Of a stretch of DNA of 43,785 bases, positions 10,901-19,394 are shown one piece after another (position 1 is the first letter of the stretch; the number at the start of each line of letters is the position of its first letter). The position numbers and the translations under genes were made by a program. A model generated the notes under the pieces. That model was given only the letters and a program-made list of their open reading frames with translations. It made no database searches and was not told the origin of the DNA. The stretch is from JBCDGZ01 sp038750655 (GTDB taxonomy: Bacteria; Bacteroidota; Bacteroidia; Chitinophagales; Saprospiraceae), in contig JBCDGZ010000058.1 in the NCBI GenBank assembly GCA_038750655.1, forward strand, positions 1-43,785, read 5' to 3'.

Positions 10901-13900
10901 TCAGGGTGACGCTGGGTGGCGTATTATCGATCAGCTGTATGGTCAGCGTGAGGAGGTTGGAAATGGTATTGCCATTTCCGGCGGCGTCGCTGGCGGTGTT
11001 AGCAGGGAGTTGGATACTGACCTCGCCGTTGCTGCCGGGGGTCACGGCAAGGGTATAGCTGCTGGTTGAAAGGGGATTCAGCGCGATGGCATTGCCGTTG
11101 GTGATGTTGAAATCGCTAGCACTTAGTCCGCTGACGGCTTCGCTGAATTCAACGTTGATGTTGAAGGGGCCGTTGACGGTGGTGCTGTTGCTACTTAGCG
11201 TGACGCTGGGTGGGGTGACATCGATGGATTGTATGGTGAGAGTGAGGAGGTTGGAAATGGTGTTGCCATTTCCGGCGATGTCGCTGGTGGAGCCGGCGGG
11301 GAGTTGGAGGCTGACCTCGCCACTATTGCCGGGCATTACGGCTAGTGTATAGCTGGTACTACCGATCTTGTTTAGCGATTGAGCACTGCCGTTGGTGATG
11401 TTGAAGTCGCTGGCGTTTAGTCCGGAGACGGCTTCACTGAAGTCGATGTTGATGCTGAAGGGGCCGTTGACGGTGCTGCTGCTACTGCTGAGGGTGACGC
11501 TGGGCGGGGTGACATCAGTGCTCCCTAGGGTTACGGCGGCTTCATCATCTTCTACAGGCGTACAGCAAATCCCATTGCCCGGAGAGGAATCTTTATCCGG
11601 CGTAGCTGATTCCAGCACCTGAGCGTAGGAAGTAATATCGCCACTGACAAGAAGGGTAAACACGGTGAGTTCCAGGGTTTTGCTGGTCCTGGAACTGATT
11701 TCATCGACATTCCACAGACCGGTCCAATTGGAGTATTCAAAGTCAGAGAGGTTCTGGTCGACATACGCCACGCCGTTGGGGAGCGGGAAGTCGATGACAA
11801 CATCTTCGGCGGTGATGCCTCCGCGATTATGGACGGTGAGGGTATAGGTACGGTTTTGAAAAACTTGTAGCGCGGTATTATCTACGGTCAGGGTCAATTC
11901 CAGGTCACTTTTATCGGCATCTGGATCAATCGTGATTTCTAGTAAGTTAGAAGCAATATTGTCCTTATCGGTCTCATCAACGACCTTCCCTGCTGGTATT
12001 TGCAAAGTAACCAATCCATTGGCCAGTGGGGTGATGTCGACCGTGTAGCGCCGCTGTGCATTGATGGTCTGTAAATTACCCGCTGTACCGTTGGTGACAA
12101 CTAGGTCGGACAGCTCAAAGCCCCTTACCTTTTCATTAAAATTAATGTTTACCGTAAAAGGTCCGGGATATATGGTCTTAACGGAGGAGAGCGTCGGAAT
12201 GGGAGGGTCGGTATCTTTAAACGCAAAATAGTCCGTAGTGTACATCCCGCGTCCGTAGGTCGACGCCAGTAGAAAACCATCTTCCTGGCGATAGTGAAGT
12301 TGAGTAACCCGCACATTGGCCAGGCCGCTGCTAGAGGGCTGCCAGATGGTATTGCTGCCGTCCAGATTTTCGGTCGTCCAGATACCCAGTTCGGTGGCTA
12401 GGAGAGCCTGATCAGGATTTTTAGGGGAAAACATTACCCAACGTACGGGCATATCCGGAAGGTCCCCTTCTACCTCTGTCCAATTCTGCCCGCCGTCAAA
12501 GCTTTCCCATACACTGATGGTCCCGTAAGAACTTGAGGTCGCCAGCATATGATTTTCATCATTTAAATCAACATCAATACAAGAGAGAAAGATATTGAGG
12601 TCCGCCAATTGGCGAATGGTGGGATTAGAGGTGTGTGCATTATCTACCTGTACGATACTTCCTCCGGAGAAACCGATGTACACCCGGTGAGCTACGGAAG
12701 GAGAGATTTTAAAATGAGTCGCTCTACCTGTACCTGTAATATTGTAATCGTTCAGATCGACATAAACCGGTAAATAATCGTCCCGCTGTCCAATCTCAGT
12801 GACGTAAGCGTAATTATTGCTGCTGGTAGAAATGTATAGGGTATTGTCATCGCTATCGTAGTCCGAAGGGGAAATAAAATAACCACCACTTACTGTAAAA
12901 AAACGAGTTCCACCCGACCAAGCATTGTTCGTCACATAATGGTTGTTGCGCTGATAGGAGCCAATCTGAATCTGTGGATTGTCTTGATCAATGTGGCAAT
13001 AACCTCCATCACCTCCCACTACCCGGTCCACGGGATTGAGGCCCGGAAGCAAAAACTGGTGTGTTCCATTATCCTGCGTTCCTCCAATAAACTGCTGCAC
13101 CTCGCGGCCCGGCCCCAGCGCAGCCGCATAGTACTGCACGGTATTGTAGCCCTTATTTTTATCTACTGGTCGCGGGCGATCCGCCGAAGCATCCGTAGCC
13201 CGATACACCCCACCGTCGTTCCCAAACAAGAGCACCTCCGAACTGCCCGGCTGGTAGAGCATCATATGGTGATCCACATGCAGACCAATCACTCCCTCCC
13301 AAGTGACTGCACCATCCTCCGACTCATACATCCCAATCCCCCCGGCAAAAATGCGGTCCGGGTTATTGGGATCAACCGCCAAAGCCATATTGTACCAGCA
13401 CTGCGTGCCACAAATATTAGGCGAGCTGCTGCGCAACGTCCAGGTATCCCCACCATCCTCAGAGCGATAAAAACCCTTCAAGCTACGGTCGTTTTCTGTA
13501 AGAAAAGCATAAATGACATTGGGGGCCGACGGCGCACTGATGATCTCCGTACGGTTGAATCCATCGTCCGGAAGCCCTCCACCATTGTGTCCAACCCTCG
13601 TCCAAGTATCCCCATTATCTCGCGATCGCTGAATACCATCATTGCTGGTACCCATAGCGATGAACAGCGTCCCATCCGCTGTAAGTTCTATATCCGTACC
13701 GATGGTGGAGCCCGAACTAGGCGTCAGGATTTTCGTCCAATTGGCCCCTCCATCTGTCGAGCGCCAGGCCCCCCGTCGGCCACAAAAGAACACCTGCCCT
13801 TGCGCATTAATGGCCATTTTGGTAGACGTCCGCATCTCCGTAGTATTGGTATTGGCCAGATGGACCCAATTGTCTCCACCGTCCGTCGATTTCCAGATGC

Positions 13901-14471
13901 CCATCCCGCTAGCCGAGTCACCATTCCCATACCCTTCTCCCGTACCAAAGTATAGGATGCTGGGGTTGGTCGGGTCCTGAACGAGATAGCTGATCGAAAG
14001 CACCGAGAAAAATTCATTGACGGGCTGCCACTGCGGATCATCAGCCGAGATGTTCGTCGTCTTCCACAATCCCCCCGACACACTGCCGGCAAATACCGTC
14101 TCGTAGCTCGGATCATTAGCATCAAAAAGCAAGGCGCGGGTACGCCCTCCCTCATTGTCCGGCCCTCGCTCCTCCCACTGAATCGGAAGCGCCCGATGGC
14201 TTGGGCTGGCCAGCTTAATCCGTGCCATCCGCTCGGCGTGCAACAACCGCTCTCGCGGCACTGTATTGGTCTTCGGGTCGCGCGTCATCTCAAATTCCAT
14301 TTCGAAATAGCCATTCTCGCGGGCCATTTTATCTTCTTCTTCCTCCTCTTCCACAACACCTTCCCCCTCTACCAAGACGGCGTCCTGCTGTAGAAAGGGC
14401 AATGAAGGCTGATAGATAAAGAGGAATAGCAGCGCTAGGAACAGCGCAATTGGGGTAAGGTAAGTTTTCAT
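7905..14471 (-). CDS. T9SS-secreted Asp-box propeller protein with Ig-like and DUF11 repeats (2188 aa)
   Basis: Start chosen at 14471 (MKTYLTPIALFLALLFLFIY), where a signal peptide begins; the frame extends 42 codons further upstream into repeat-rich intergenic DNA and that part is unlikely to be translated. Residues about 100-745 are a sortilin/BNR-type beta-propeller with at least six Asp-box motifs (STDGGDNW, STDGGANW, SRDNGDTW, SEDGGDTW, SEDGAVTW, SFDGGQNW). Then come one Ig-like domain (755-848), DUF11 (852-985), five near-identical Ig-like domains (988-1475), DUF11 (1479-1610), Ig-like (1614-1707), a jelly-roll-like segment with paired cysteines (1709-1850), Ig-like (1854-1944), DUF11 (1954-2080) and a type A T9SS sorting domain (about 2100-2188, starting LYPNPAVD). 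The Ig-like units match the Big_12 pattern (GPF..NVEFSEAVSGL..DF). Probably a surface-attached or released adhesin or polymer-binding protein; whether the propeller is enzymatic cannot be told. Confidence 0.9.
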   Translation of the reverse strand: MKTYLTPIALFLALLFLFIYQPSLPFLQQDAVLVEGEGVVEEEEEEDKMARENGYFEMEFEMTRDPKTNTVPRERLLHAERMARIKLASPSHRALPIQWEERGPDNEGGRTRALLFDANDPSYETVFAGSVSGGLWKTTNISADDPQWQPVNEFFSVLSISYLVQDPTNPSILYFGTGEGYGNGDSASGMGIWKSTDGGDNWVHLANTNTTEMRTSTKMAINAQGQVFFCGRRGAWRSTDGGANWTKILTPSSGSTIGTDIELTADGTLFIAMGTSNDGIQRSRDNGDTWTRVGHNGGGLPDDGFNRTEIISAPSAPNVIYAFLTENDRSLKGFYRSEDGGDTWTLRSSSPNICGTQCWYNMALAVDPNNPDRIFAGGIGMYESEDGAVTWEGVIGLHVDHHMMLYQPGSSEVLLFGNDGGVYRATDASADRPRPVDKNKGYNTVQYYAAALGPGREVQQFIGGTQDNGTHQFLLPGLNPVDRVVGGDGGYCHIDQDNPQIQIGSYQRNNHYVTNNAWSGGTRFFTVSGGYFISPSDYDSDDNTLYISTSSNNYAYVTEIGQRDDYLPVYVDLNDYNITGTGRATHFKISPSVAHRVYIGFSGGSIVQVDNAHTSNPTIRQLADLNIFLSCIDVDLNDENHMLATSSSYGTISVWESFDGGQNWTEVEGDLPDMPVRWVMFSPKNPDQALLATELGIWTTENLDGSNTIWQPSSSGLANVRVTQLHYRQEDGFLLASTYGRGMYTTDYFAFKDTDPPIPTLSSVKTIYPGPFTVNINFNEKVRGFELSDLVVTNGTAGNLQTINAQRRYTVDITPLANGLVTLQIPAGKVVDETDKDNIASNLLEITIDPDADKSDLELTLTVDNTALQVFQNRTYTLTVHNRGGITAEDVVIDFPLPNGVAYVDQNLSDFEYSNWTGLWNVDEISSRTSKTLELTVFTLLVSGDITSYAQVLESATPDKDSSPGNGICCTPVEDDEAAVTLGSTDVTPPSVTLSSSSSTVNGPFSINIDFSEAVSGLNASDFNITNGSAQSLNKIGSTSYTLAVMPGNSGEVSLQLPAGSTSDIAGNGNTISNLLTLTIQSIDVTPPSVTLSSNSTTVNGPFNINVEFSEAVSGLSASDFNITNGNAIALNPLSTSSYTLAVTPGSNGEVSIQLPANTASDAAGNGNTISNLLTLTIQLIDNTPPSVTLSSSTTTVSGPFNINVEFSEAVSGLTAGDFNITNGSATALSTLSTSSYTLAVTPGSNGSVSIQLPAYTASDAAGNGNTISNLLTLTIQPVDVTPPSVSLSSTATTVNGPFDINVEFSEAVSGLALSDFEVSNGNATLLTMISNSSYTLAVTPGNSGQVSIQLPADAANDDAGNGNTASNLLTLTIQPVDDTPPSVTLSTPRDTVNGPFDVSLLFSEAVSGLTTNDLISSNASLSNLQTLNGQTSSLLVSPQAPGIVTLQLPANSVADDAGNGNTASNLLEVFYQSISGGDKTDLQLSLSLDNTALTIYQNRTYTLALSNTSAVPAENILVNFPSPADMAYVSQTVSEGLYFNWTGEWRINSLGAGQSATLELTLFTLRGTGNIVAYAQVESASPEDVDSTPGNGSCCIPTEDDEASVILGDGPDTIRPTVSMSTPSNSVRGPFPVDITFSEVVTGLSLDDFTIINGTLSGLSGTGANYSLTVTPVSAGLVSLGLPENKVSDAVGNGNLRATTLSVNFQPTTDVCINENPDFIEGFTGWNNFGNTEQISSPTDCCALQIGPEEGGFGQAETFLITSDDIITIKAFAAIQVGVEWAGFGVRYLDAAGEELGEDRTELTIGGYMEYELISRPPAGATQGYLWAYKFGDEKRFLLDKFCVNTVQGIQAPPSVQLSTAADTVSGPFTVTVQFNEAVSDLTGADFTLDNATAGAISRTSNSSFSLVVNPTTAGAVRVKLDKDKTVNTASLGNNASNFLLVNYQPISGDGVDLEMSVTSTSAGFGIYQNVTYVIAISNRGTRTAESATVALKKPSDLAYVSQTVTAGVYDDWVAKWDLVDLLPGATETVELTLFTLQNNRPMTLFAQVIAQTPSDLDSSPDNNSGIVPQEDDEAAITLSPSSNIRVDQQSSPLQAETSVHIHQLYPNPAVDVLRIRLLSDSRRKQALEVYSAEGQLVRKVWIALDAGINEYVLEVSDLSAGMYYLLLEGSTRRKKQTLQRFIKQRY
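10041..11510. repeat. Five tandem 294-bp coding repeats (Ig-like domains)
   Basis: A shared anchor (GGTATTGCCA and variants) recurs at 10083, 10377, 10671, 10965 and 11259, exactly 294 bp apart each time, which equals 98 codons. The three central units are the most alike at the DNA level, suggesting recent duplication or ongoing homogenisation. Each unit encodes one Ig-like domain of the gene at 7905-14471. Such a tract can change copy number by recombination. Confidence 0.9.
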
Positions 14472-14500
14472 TTTATTAGGCGTTTTGTTATTGTACTGTT

Positions 14501-14759
14501 GACGGTGGACGGTGGACGTCTTTGACGTTTTGGTGGACGGTTGACGGCAGCTGTGAGGGACGTAGTGGGGCGTAAATAGTACAAGGCTGCGTACCATTAC
14601 AACCCACTAAGTCCTGCTGTTAACAGCCTATCAAGGTGCTGCAATTACTCCTTGCTGACCGGCGTCTTCCTAAGCGCCAAAGGCGCTAACCCATCCAGCC
14701 GTCTACCGTCCACCCAAGCACCGCAGGTGCCAACCGTCCACCCAAGCGCCAAAGGCGCT
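14501..14759. repeat. Intergenic repeat element with hairpins and GACGGTGGAC/CCGTCTACCGTC boxes (copy 1)
   Basis: The 286-bp gap between two T9SS genes is largely repetitive. On the left are GACGGTGGACGGTGGAC (14501-14517) and GGTGGACGGTTGACGG (14532-14547). On the right are complementary boxes GCCGTCTACCGTCCACCC (14698-14715) and ACCGTCCACCC (14733-14743). They are separated by hairpins AGCGCC-AAA-GGCGCT (14673-14687), GCACC-GCA-GGTGC (14718-14730) and AGCGCC-AAA-GGCGCT (14745-14759). The last hairpin overlaps the stop codon of the gene at 14758. A related element lies at 41449-41600. The organisation recalls REP or MITE-like elements, but no transposase is visible. Confidence 0.75.
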
Positions 14760-17700
14760 ACAATCGATGCTTCACAAATATAATAGGTTCATGCCGGTTC
14801 GCACTATCAAACAACAAGTAATAAACCCCCTCTGGTAAGGCCCGGAGGTCGAAATCCAGCTGATTAAAGCCTTTTTGGGTCCGCGTTTGCCGTAAGCCTA
14901 CTTCATTGCCGAGCAGGTTATAGAGCCGAACCTGTAGAGGCGTTCCGGACTCCTGAGCGGTGAACAGCAGATGGAGCCGGTCGGTGGCGGGGTTGGGGAA
15001 AAGGCGTTCGATGGTGATGGGGCGGCCCTGTGTAGGACGAATAGCGGTGGCTGCGGTATGGTGATTGCGATTATTGCTGGACGCTGGGGTGATGGTAACG
15101 GCCGCCTCATCATCTTCGTTGGGGCTAAGGGTGTTGTTGTTATCTGGTGTCGAGTCGGCATCATCTTGATCGGCCTCGACGACCTGGGCAAAGTTGGTGA
15201 TGGGGGCGTTGGCGCTGAGGGTGAATAGGGTAAGTTCTAGGAATTCGGTTTCCCCAGCAGCGAGGCTACTCAGCTCCCATTCGCCAATCCAGTTGTCATA
15301 GCTACCAGCGGACAGGATTTGGTCGACGTAGACTAGGTCGGTCGGAAGCGGGAACTCTACGACAATGCCAGTGGCCTCTTCGTTGCCGGTATTGCTGATT
15401 TGTAGGGTGTAGGTGACGTTTTCATAAATCCTAAAATCAGGCCGATCGACTGCTAGGCCGAGGGCCAGATCGACGCCGTTGCCACCGCCAGTGGAGCAAG
15501 TATTGGGGACATCGACGCTAAGGCTACTGCGGCAATTGGAATCAGCGGCGTCCGCTACTTCAATGGTGATAGCTCCATTGAGAAAGGCATTGACGTCGGG
15601 GACGGCATAGCTGAGGTTGAGGCTTTCGCCGTAATTTTTTTGCGAAACGGTCGTCGTGTTCGTCGCATCTGCATTCGGAAGCGTGGCCTGCCAGCTGCTA
15701 GAGGTATTGCTGCCACTGACATTGAGGGTGAAGGTATAAAGATCATCGCTGCCATCGGTGGGGGTGCCCCGATCGTCGCAGTTGCGGGCACTGACGCTGG
15801 TGTTGAGCACGCAGGGCAGTCCACCGCTGCCGGGGGTGATGCTTACTGCGGCTTCATCATCTTCGGCTGGAACTAAGGTATTGTTGTTATTGGGAGAAGA
15901 ATCGCTATCGTTTTGATCTGCGGCGCTCACTTGGGCAAAGTTGACAATGGGCGCACTATCGTCGAGGGTGAATAAAGTCAGGTCTAGTTTGGCTTCCTGA
16001 CCGGGGGCTAAGCTGCCTACGGTCCAATCGCCATTCCAGTTGAAATACTGTCCTTGAGATTCATTCTGGCTGACGTAGGCCATCCCGCTCGGCAGCGGAA
16101 ATTGGACGCCCACTCCCGTTGCCGGCTCACTGCCTCGATTGCTGAGGGTCAGGGTATAGCTGATGTTTTCGTATTGGACAAATTGAGTCTTACTCACCGC
16201 GAGGCTTAACTCTAAGTCGATGCCATCGCCACCGCCAACATTATAGGTCACCGTCAAGGCATTGGAAGCCAGGTTGCCATTACCCGAGGCATCACTGGCC
16301 TTGCTCGCCGGCAGGCTGATGTTGATTGGCCCCGGCGCGGTCGGATTGACCTGCAAGCTATAATTAGCGCCCGAGCCGCTAAGGCTCCCCGCTGTACCAT
16401 TTCCCACACTAAAATCATCCACCGTCAAACCACTAACCGACTCGCTGAAGTTCACCGTCACCGCAAAAGCCCCACTCACCGTCGTACTCGCTGTACTCAG
16501 CGTCACCGTCGGTGGAATCTGATCGCCACCACCGCCGCCGCTGCCATTAATCACCACGGCTGCCTCATCATCCTCGACAGCCACACAGCACAGGCCATTG
16601 CCCGGCGAAGAGTCGCTATCGTTCGGGGAGGCGCTGAGCACCTGCGCATAGGTGACAATTTCCTCCTCAGACAAGGTAAACAACTCCAAAGTCATCGTAG
16701 CCTCCTCGCCGGCGTTCAAGCTGCCGACTTGCCATTTACGCGCAAAAATGTTGATGTTACCAAAGGCGGTACTGGCATCCACATAGGCCAGAGTGCTGGG
16801 GAAGGGGACTTCCACTTCGATGCCCGTAGCGGCTCGCCCGCCCGCATTGCGAAGACGCAGGGTGTAGCTGACATTGGAATAAATGGGAACTTGGGAGGCA
16901 CTGGCGTTGATACTCAATTCAAGGTCAACATTACCGCCCCCACCTACTGTATAGTTGACAAAAAGCGTATTGGATGCTCGGTTTCCTTGATTAATGGAGT
17001 CAAAAGCTTTGGACGCCGGCAACTGAATAGACAGCAGGCCGGGGCTGTTGTGGGTCACTCTAATGCTGTAGTTTTTTCCCGAACCACTCAAATTGGAAAG
17101 CGAGCCATTGCTCACCTCGAAGTCGCTAAGGCTCAAATCCGTTACGTCTTCACTAAAGGCCACATCGACGATGAAAGGACCATTGACGTTCAAGGAGTTG
17201 GTACTAAGGCTAACTGTCGGGCGAAGATCACCACCATCGCCGGCAGGGTCGGAAAAGAAAACCGGCTCGCCTGTCAGCTGGATATTTTGGCCAGTAACGT
17301 CGGTGATGACTCCGGTTTGCGAGAAATTCCAATTTCTCCTTTTCAATACACTGATGTTGAGGTTGCTGGGAAAAGAATAGTTGATGGAAGCCGACTCTGA
17401 TTTATCGATCTGCGTCTCTGCCCACATGGCGTAAACATAGCTGCCATCAGGATTTTTGAATGCATGCCCCCGCATACCATTGGGGATATTCATGGCGGCC
17501 GTTTGTGCGGGGTCATAGGTGGTGTTGAACAATAAATCTGCCGCCGTTTTGTAGGCCCAGGCTTCATCGTTCGGAATTTGATTGTAAGGGCCGTAGGCAT
17601 TGAGGTCTTTGTAAAGGCCCATCACATCGAAGCCGAAGGGCTGTCCGGGCTGATCACTTAATCCGAAAACGTGAATCTGGTGTACTTGATTGAGCTTGGC

Positions 17701-18819
17701 TTTGATCAGTACTTTAATGATATAATTGCGCTGCCCTTCGGTAGAGGCAAAAAAGGCATCGCCTCCATTGAATTCGCGGGGGACATTGATTTCCGTAACG
17801 ATGGTTTGTTTTTTAGGATAAGTAATCCCATCGTAGCCATAGCGGCTCAGTACTTCTTGGTAGTAATCCCTTCGGCCCAGTAGGCCATCAGCCGCAGCAT
17901 CGGAGTGCCGGGCGAAGAAATTGGCATCATAGTTCGTTGTGCTGCCATCGAAGTGGGGATAGGCGTGCAGGCCCATAATATCAAAATAGGCTCCTCCACC
18001 ATGCGGATACTCCGAGGTCACCGAGCCATCGTTAGGATTATCGGTATTGCGCAGCACGGCGTCTAGAAAGCTTTGGTAGCCAAAGCCCGCCACCACTACA
18101 TAATCCTCCGGAGCGATGGTTTTGATCACATCATAGGCGATACGCATGGTGCGAACGTAGTGGAAAATAGGGGCTTTGAGGATGTATTCGCAAGGCTCTG
18201 GGTTGCGGTCCCACCAGTTGCCGATGGGGTCGCCCGGCTCGCGCCAGCCCGTGTTGCCCGTCTCGTCGAAGCCCGGCTCGTTCCATATTTCCCAAAAGCG
18301 AACATACTCATTATACGTATTGACCGTCTTCCAGACATAGAGGGCGAAGTAATTATTTTCGTTGATGGGCGTGCCATTAGCGCCGCCGTCCCAGATGGGT
18401 TCGTAGAGGTTGGCGAAGAGCGCCGACGGCTCGCCGGGACAGTATTGGTTGTAATCCCGGTGCCAGTCGACGGGGAAAGCCAGGGTAGCCGTCAGCTCCC
18501 CCATGCCCAGGTTTTCGAAGTGCTCGAAATCGGGGAGGATGGCATCGTAGCCAAAGATGTCGAGCACGGACTCGGCCAGCACTGGTCGGACAGCTTTGGC
18601 TCCAACGCCGGGTACGCCGACGGCGGGATTGCCAGCGGCCAGGTCGGCCAGCTGTCGGGTAGTCCAGTTGGGAAAATAGGCCAGGTTGCAGCCGGGGCGA
18701 AAGGGGCCGTCATAGGGGGCGATGCCATCTTTGGCAGTGAAGTTGACTTGAGAGAATCCAGTCCGGCCACAGAGCATGGCGCACAGGCATAGCAATAGGG
18801 TAAAGAGTCGGCGGTTCAT
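14758..18819 (-). CDS. T9SS-secreted GH-A-clan glycosidase-like protein with Ig-like and DUF11 domains (1353 aa)
   Basis: The frame also offers a GTG at 18828, but the ATG at 18819 begins the signal peptide (MNRRLFTLLLCLCAMLCG). Residues about 24-525 resemble a clan GH-A TIM-barrel glycosidase: WEIWNEPGFD has the typical acid/base Glu (E181) and IVTEINVPREF offers a nucleophile candidate (E343), a normal spacing for the clan. Next are Ig-like (532-623), DUF11 (628-757), Ig-like (767-858), DUF11 (862-990), a Cys-containing domain (1000-1105), DUF11 (1113-1241) and a type A T9SS sorting domain (about 1270-1353, LFPNPATD). The N-terminal domain is a paralogue of the protein at 29692-31575. It probably acts on an extracellular polysaccharide, but the substrate is unknown and catalysis is inferred from two motifs only. 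The stop codon lies inside a repeat hairpin. Confidence 0.88.
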   Translation of the reverse strand: MNRRLFTLLLCLCAMLCGRTGFSQVNFTAKDGIAPYDGPFRPGCNLAYFPNWTTRQLADLAAGNPAVGVPGVGAKAVRPVLAESVLDIFGYDAILPDFEHFENLGMGELTATLAFPVDWHRDYNQYCPGEPSALFANLYEPIWDGGANGTPINENNYFALYVWKTVNTYNEYVRFWEIWNEPGFDETGNTGWREPGDPIGNWWDRNPEPCEYILKAPIFHYVRTMRIAYDVIKTIAPEDYVVVAGFGYQSFLDAVLRNTDNPNDGSVTSEYPHGGGAYFDIMGLHAYPHFDGSTTNYDANFFARHSDAAADGLLGRRDYYQEVLSRYGYDGITYPKKQTIVTEINVPREFNGGDAFFASTEGQRNYIIKVLIKAKLNQVHQIHVFGLSDQPGQPFGFDVMGLYKDLNAYGPYNQIPNDEAWAYKTAADLLFNTTYDPAQTAAMNIPNGMRGHAFKNPDGSYVYAMWAETQIDKSESASINYSFPSNLNISVLKRRNWNFSQTGVITDVTGQNIQLTGEPVFFSDPAGDGGDLRPTVSLSTNSLNVNGPFIVDVAFSEDVTDLSLSDFEVSNGSLSNLSGSGKNYSIRVTHNSPGLLSIQLPASKAFDSINQGNRASNTLFVNYTVGGGGNVDLELSINASASQVPIYSNVSYTLRLRNAGGRAATGIEVEVPFPSTLAYVDASTAFGNINIFARKWQVGSLNAGEEATMTLELFTLSEEEIVTYAQVLSASPNDSDSSPGNGLCCVAVEDDEAAVVINGSGGGGGDQIPPTVTLSTASTTVSGAFAVTVNFSESVSGLTVDDFSVGNGTAGSLSGSGANYSLQVNPTAPGPINISLPASKASDASGNGNLASNALTVTYNVGGGDGIDLELSLAVSKTQFVQYENISYTLTLSNRGSEPATGVGVQFPLPSGMAYVSQNESQGQYFNWNGDWTVGSLAPGQEAKLDLTLFTLDDSAPIVNFAQVSAADQNDSDSSPNNNNTLVPAEDDEAAVSITPGSGGLPCVLNTSVSARNCDDRGTPTDGSDDLYTFTLNVSGSNTSSSWQATLPNADATNTTTVSQKNYGESLNLSYAVPDVNAFLNGAITIEVADAADSNCRSSLSVDVPNTCSTGGGNGVDLALGLAVDRPDFRIYENVTYTLQISNTGNEEATGIVVEFPLPTDLVYVDQILSAGSYDNWIGEWELSSLAAGETEFLELTLFTLSANAPITNFAQVVEADQDDADSTPDNNNTLSPNEDDEAAVTITPASSNNRNHHTAATAIRPTQGRPITIERLFPNPATDRLHLLFTAQESGTPLQVRLYNLLGNEVGLRQTRTQKGFNQLDFDLRALPEGVYYLLFDSANRHEPIIFVKHRL

Positions 18820-18866
18820 ATTAGACACGGTTTTTTGTCATTAGGCGAAAGGAGGATGGGAAAGTG

Positions 18867-18891
18867 GGAGGTATCCGGTTGAGATACCTCC
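18867..18891 (-). promoter_or_regulatory. 5' UTR hairpin upstream of the GH-A-like gene
   Basis: GGAGGTATC (18867-18875) pairs perfectly with GATACCTCC (18883-18891) around a 7-nt loop, about 48 bp upstream of the ATG at 18819. There is no T run after it on the minus strand, so it is more likely a leader structure or operator than a terminator. Confidence 0.4.
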
Positions 18892-18929
18892 GTTATTAAT
18901 TCCCCCGTCTGAAATTAATAAATACACAT

Positions 18930-18949
18930 AAAAAATTGCCTATCAGGCA
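18930..18949 (-). terminator. Possible intrinsic terminator
   Basis: On the minus strand TGCCT-GAT-AGGCA (18949-18937) is followed by AA and six T (18935-18930), with an A-rich stretch before the stem that can extend pairing. It would end transcripts coming from the T9SS gene that stops at 19395, 450 bp away. The stem is short, so confidence is moderate. Confidence 0.4.
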
Positions 18950-19394
18950 TTACTTTTTGATTGAGGTCATGGGGTATTGTTTTCTTGCAGAAAAAAGAAA
19001 GCAAATAATAGTTTTTTAAAACATATTGTGTTACATTAGCGTTACGATTCGATAATAGCCATTGCCTAGTACTGCATCAATATCTTTTCGATTGCTCTGG
19101 CTATTCCCCTTCAAAGACATACTCCCTTTTTCTTTCACAGGCCTAGCAAGGAAGAGGATGCCACATAAAAGGAATTCTTGCGACTCGCACTGCAAGGCCT
19201 GATCTTTAATGGTCAGGACTTCAATAAAAACAGGCGGGTTGGCGGCGGTGGCTTAGTGGGTGGGCCCTCCCAAAAGGTGAAAGCCCTGTTCCTTCGGCTA
19301 CTCTTCCTAAAGCTGAATTCATCTATTCAAAGGCTGCACTTAACTTTTTAAGCTCATTATTTCCCAATAGGCGACACTGCACCTATTACATTCC

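Larger units (their letters stand above)
18820..19394. other. 575-bp intergenic region without a confident gene
   Basis: Between two minus-strand T9SS genes. It holds a 5' hairpin (18867-18891), a terminator-like structure (18930-18949) and AT-rich DNA around 18900-19060. On the minus strand one frame is open without a stop for about 72 codons ending at TAA 19031-19033, but its only ATG (19120) leaves 29 codons (MSLKGNSQSNRKDIDAVLGN and on) and I recognise no family. I do not call it a gene; it could be a decayed remnant. Confidence 0.6.

Noticed and set aside
10041..11510. Possible CRISPR or satellite array
   Set aside because: The 294-bp period keeps the reading frame and encodes Ig-like domains; there are no short repeats with unique spacers.
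12939..13955. Plus-strand open frame of 338 codons
   Set aside because: It lies wholly antisense to the propeller part of the T9SS gene at 7905-14471, has an atypical Ile/Arg/Pro-rich composition and no recognisable domain; it is an antisense shadow.
14472..14597. N-terminal extension of the T9SS propeller protein by 42 codons
   Set aside because: The extension is Thr/Lys/Gln-rich, lies in the repeat element and would bury the signal peptide; the ATG at 14471 is preferred.
16729..17400. Plus-strand open frame of 223 codons
   Set aside because: Antisense to Ig-like and DUF11 domains of the gene at 14758-18819; no signal, domain or start context.
18073..18792. Plus-strand open frame of 239 codons
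   Set aside because: Antisense to the glycosidase-like domain, whose motifs and signal peptide are clear on the minus strand.
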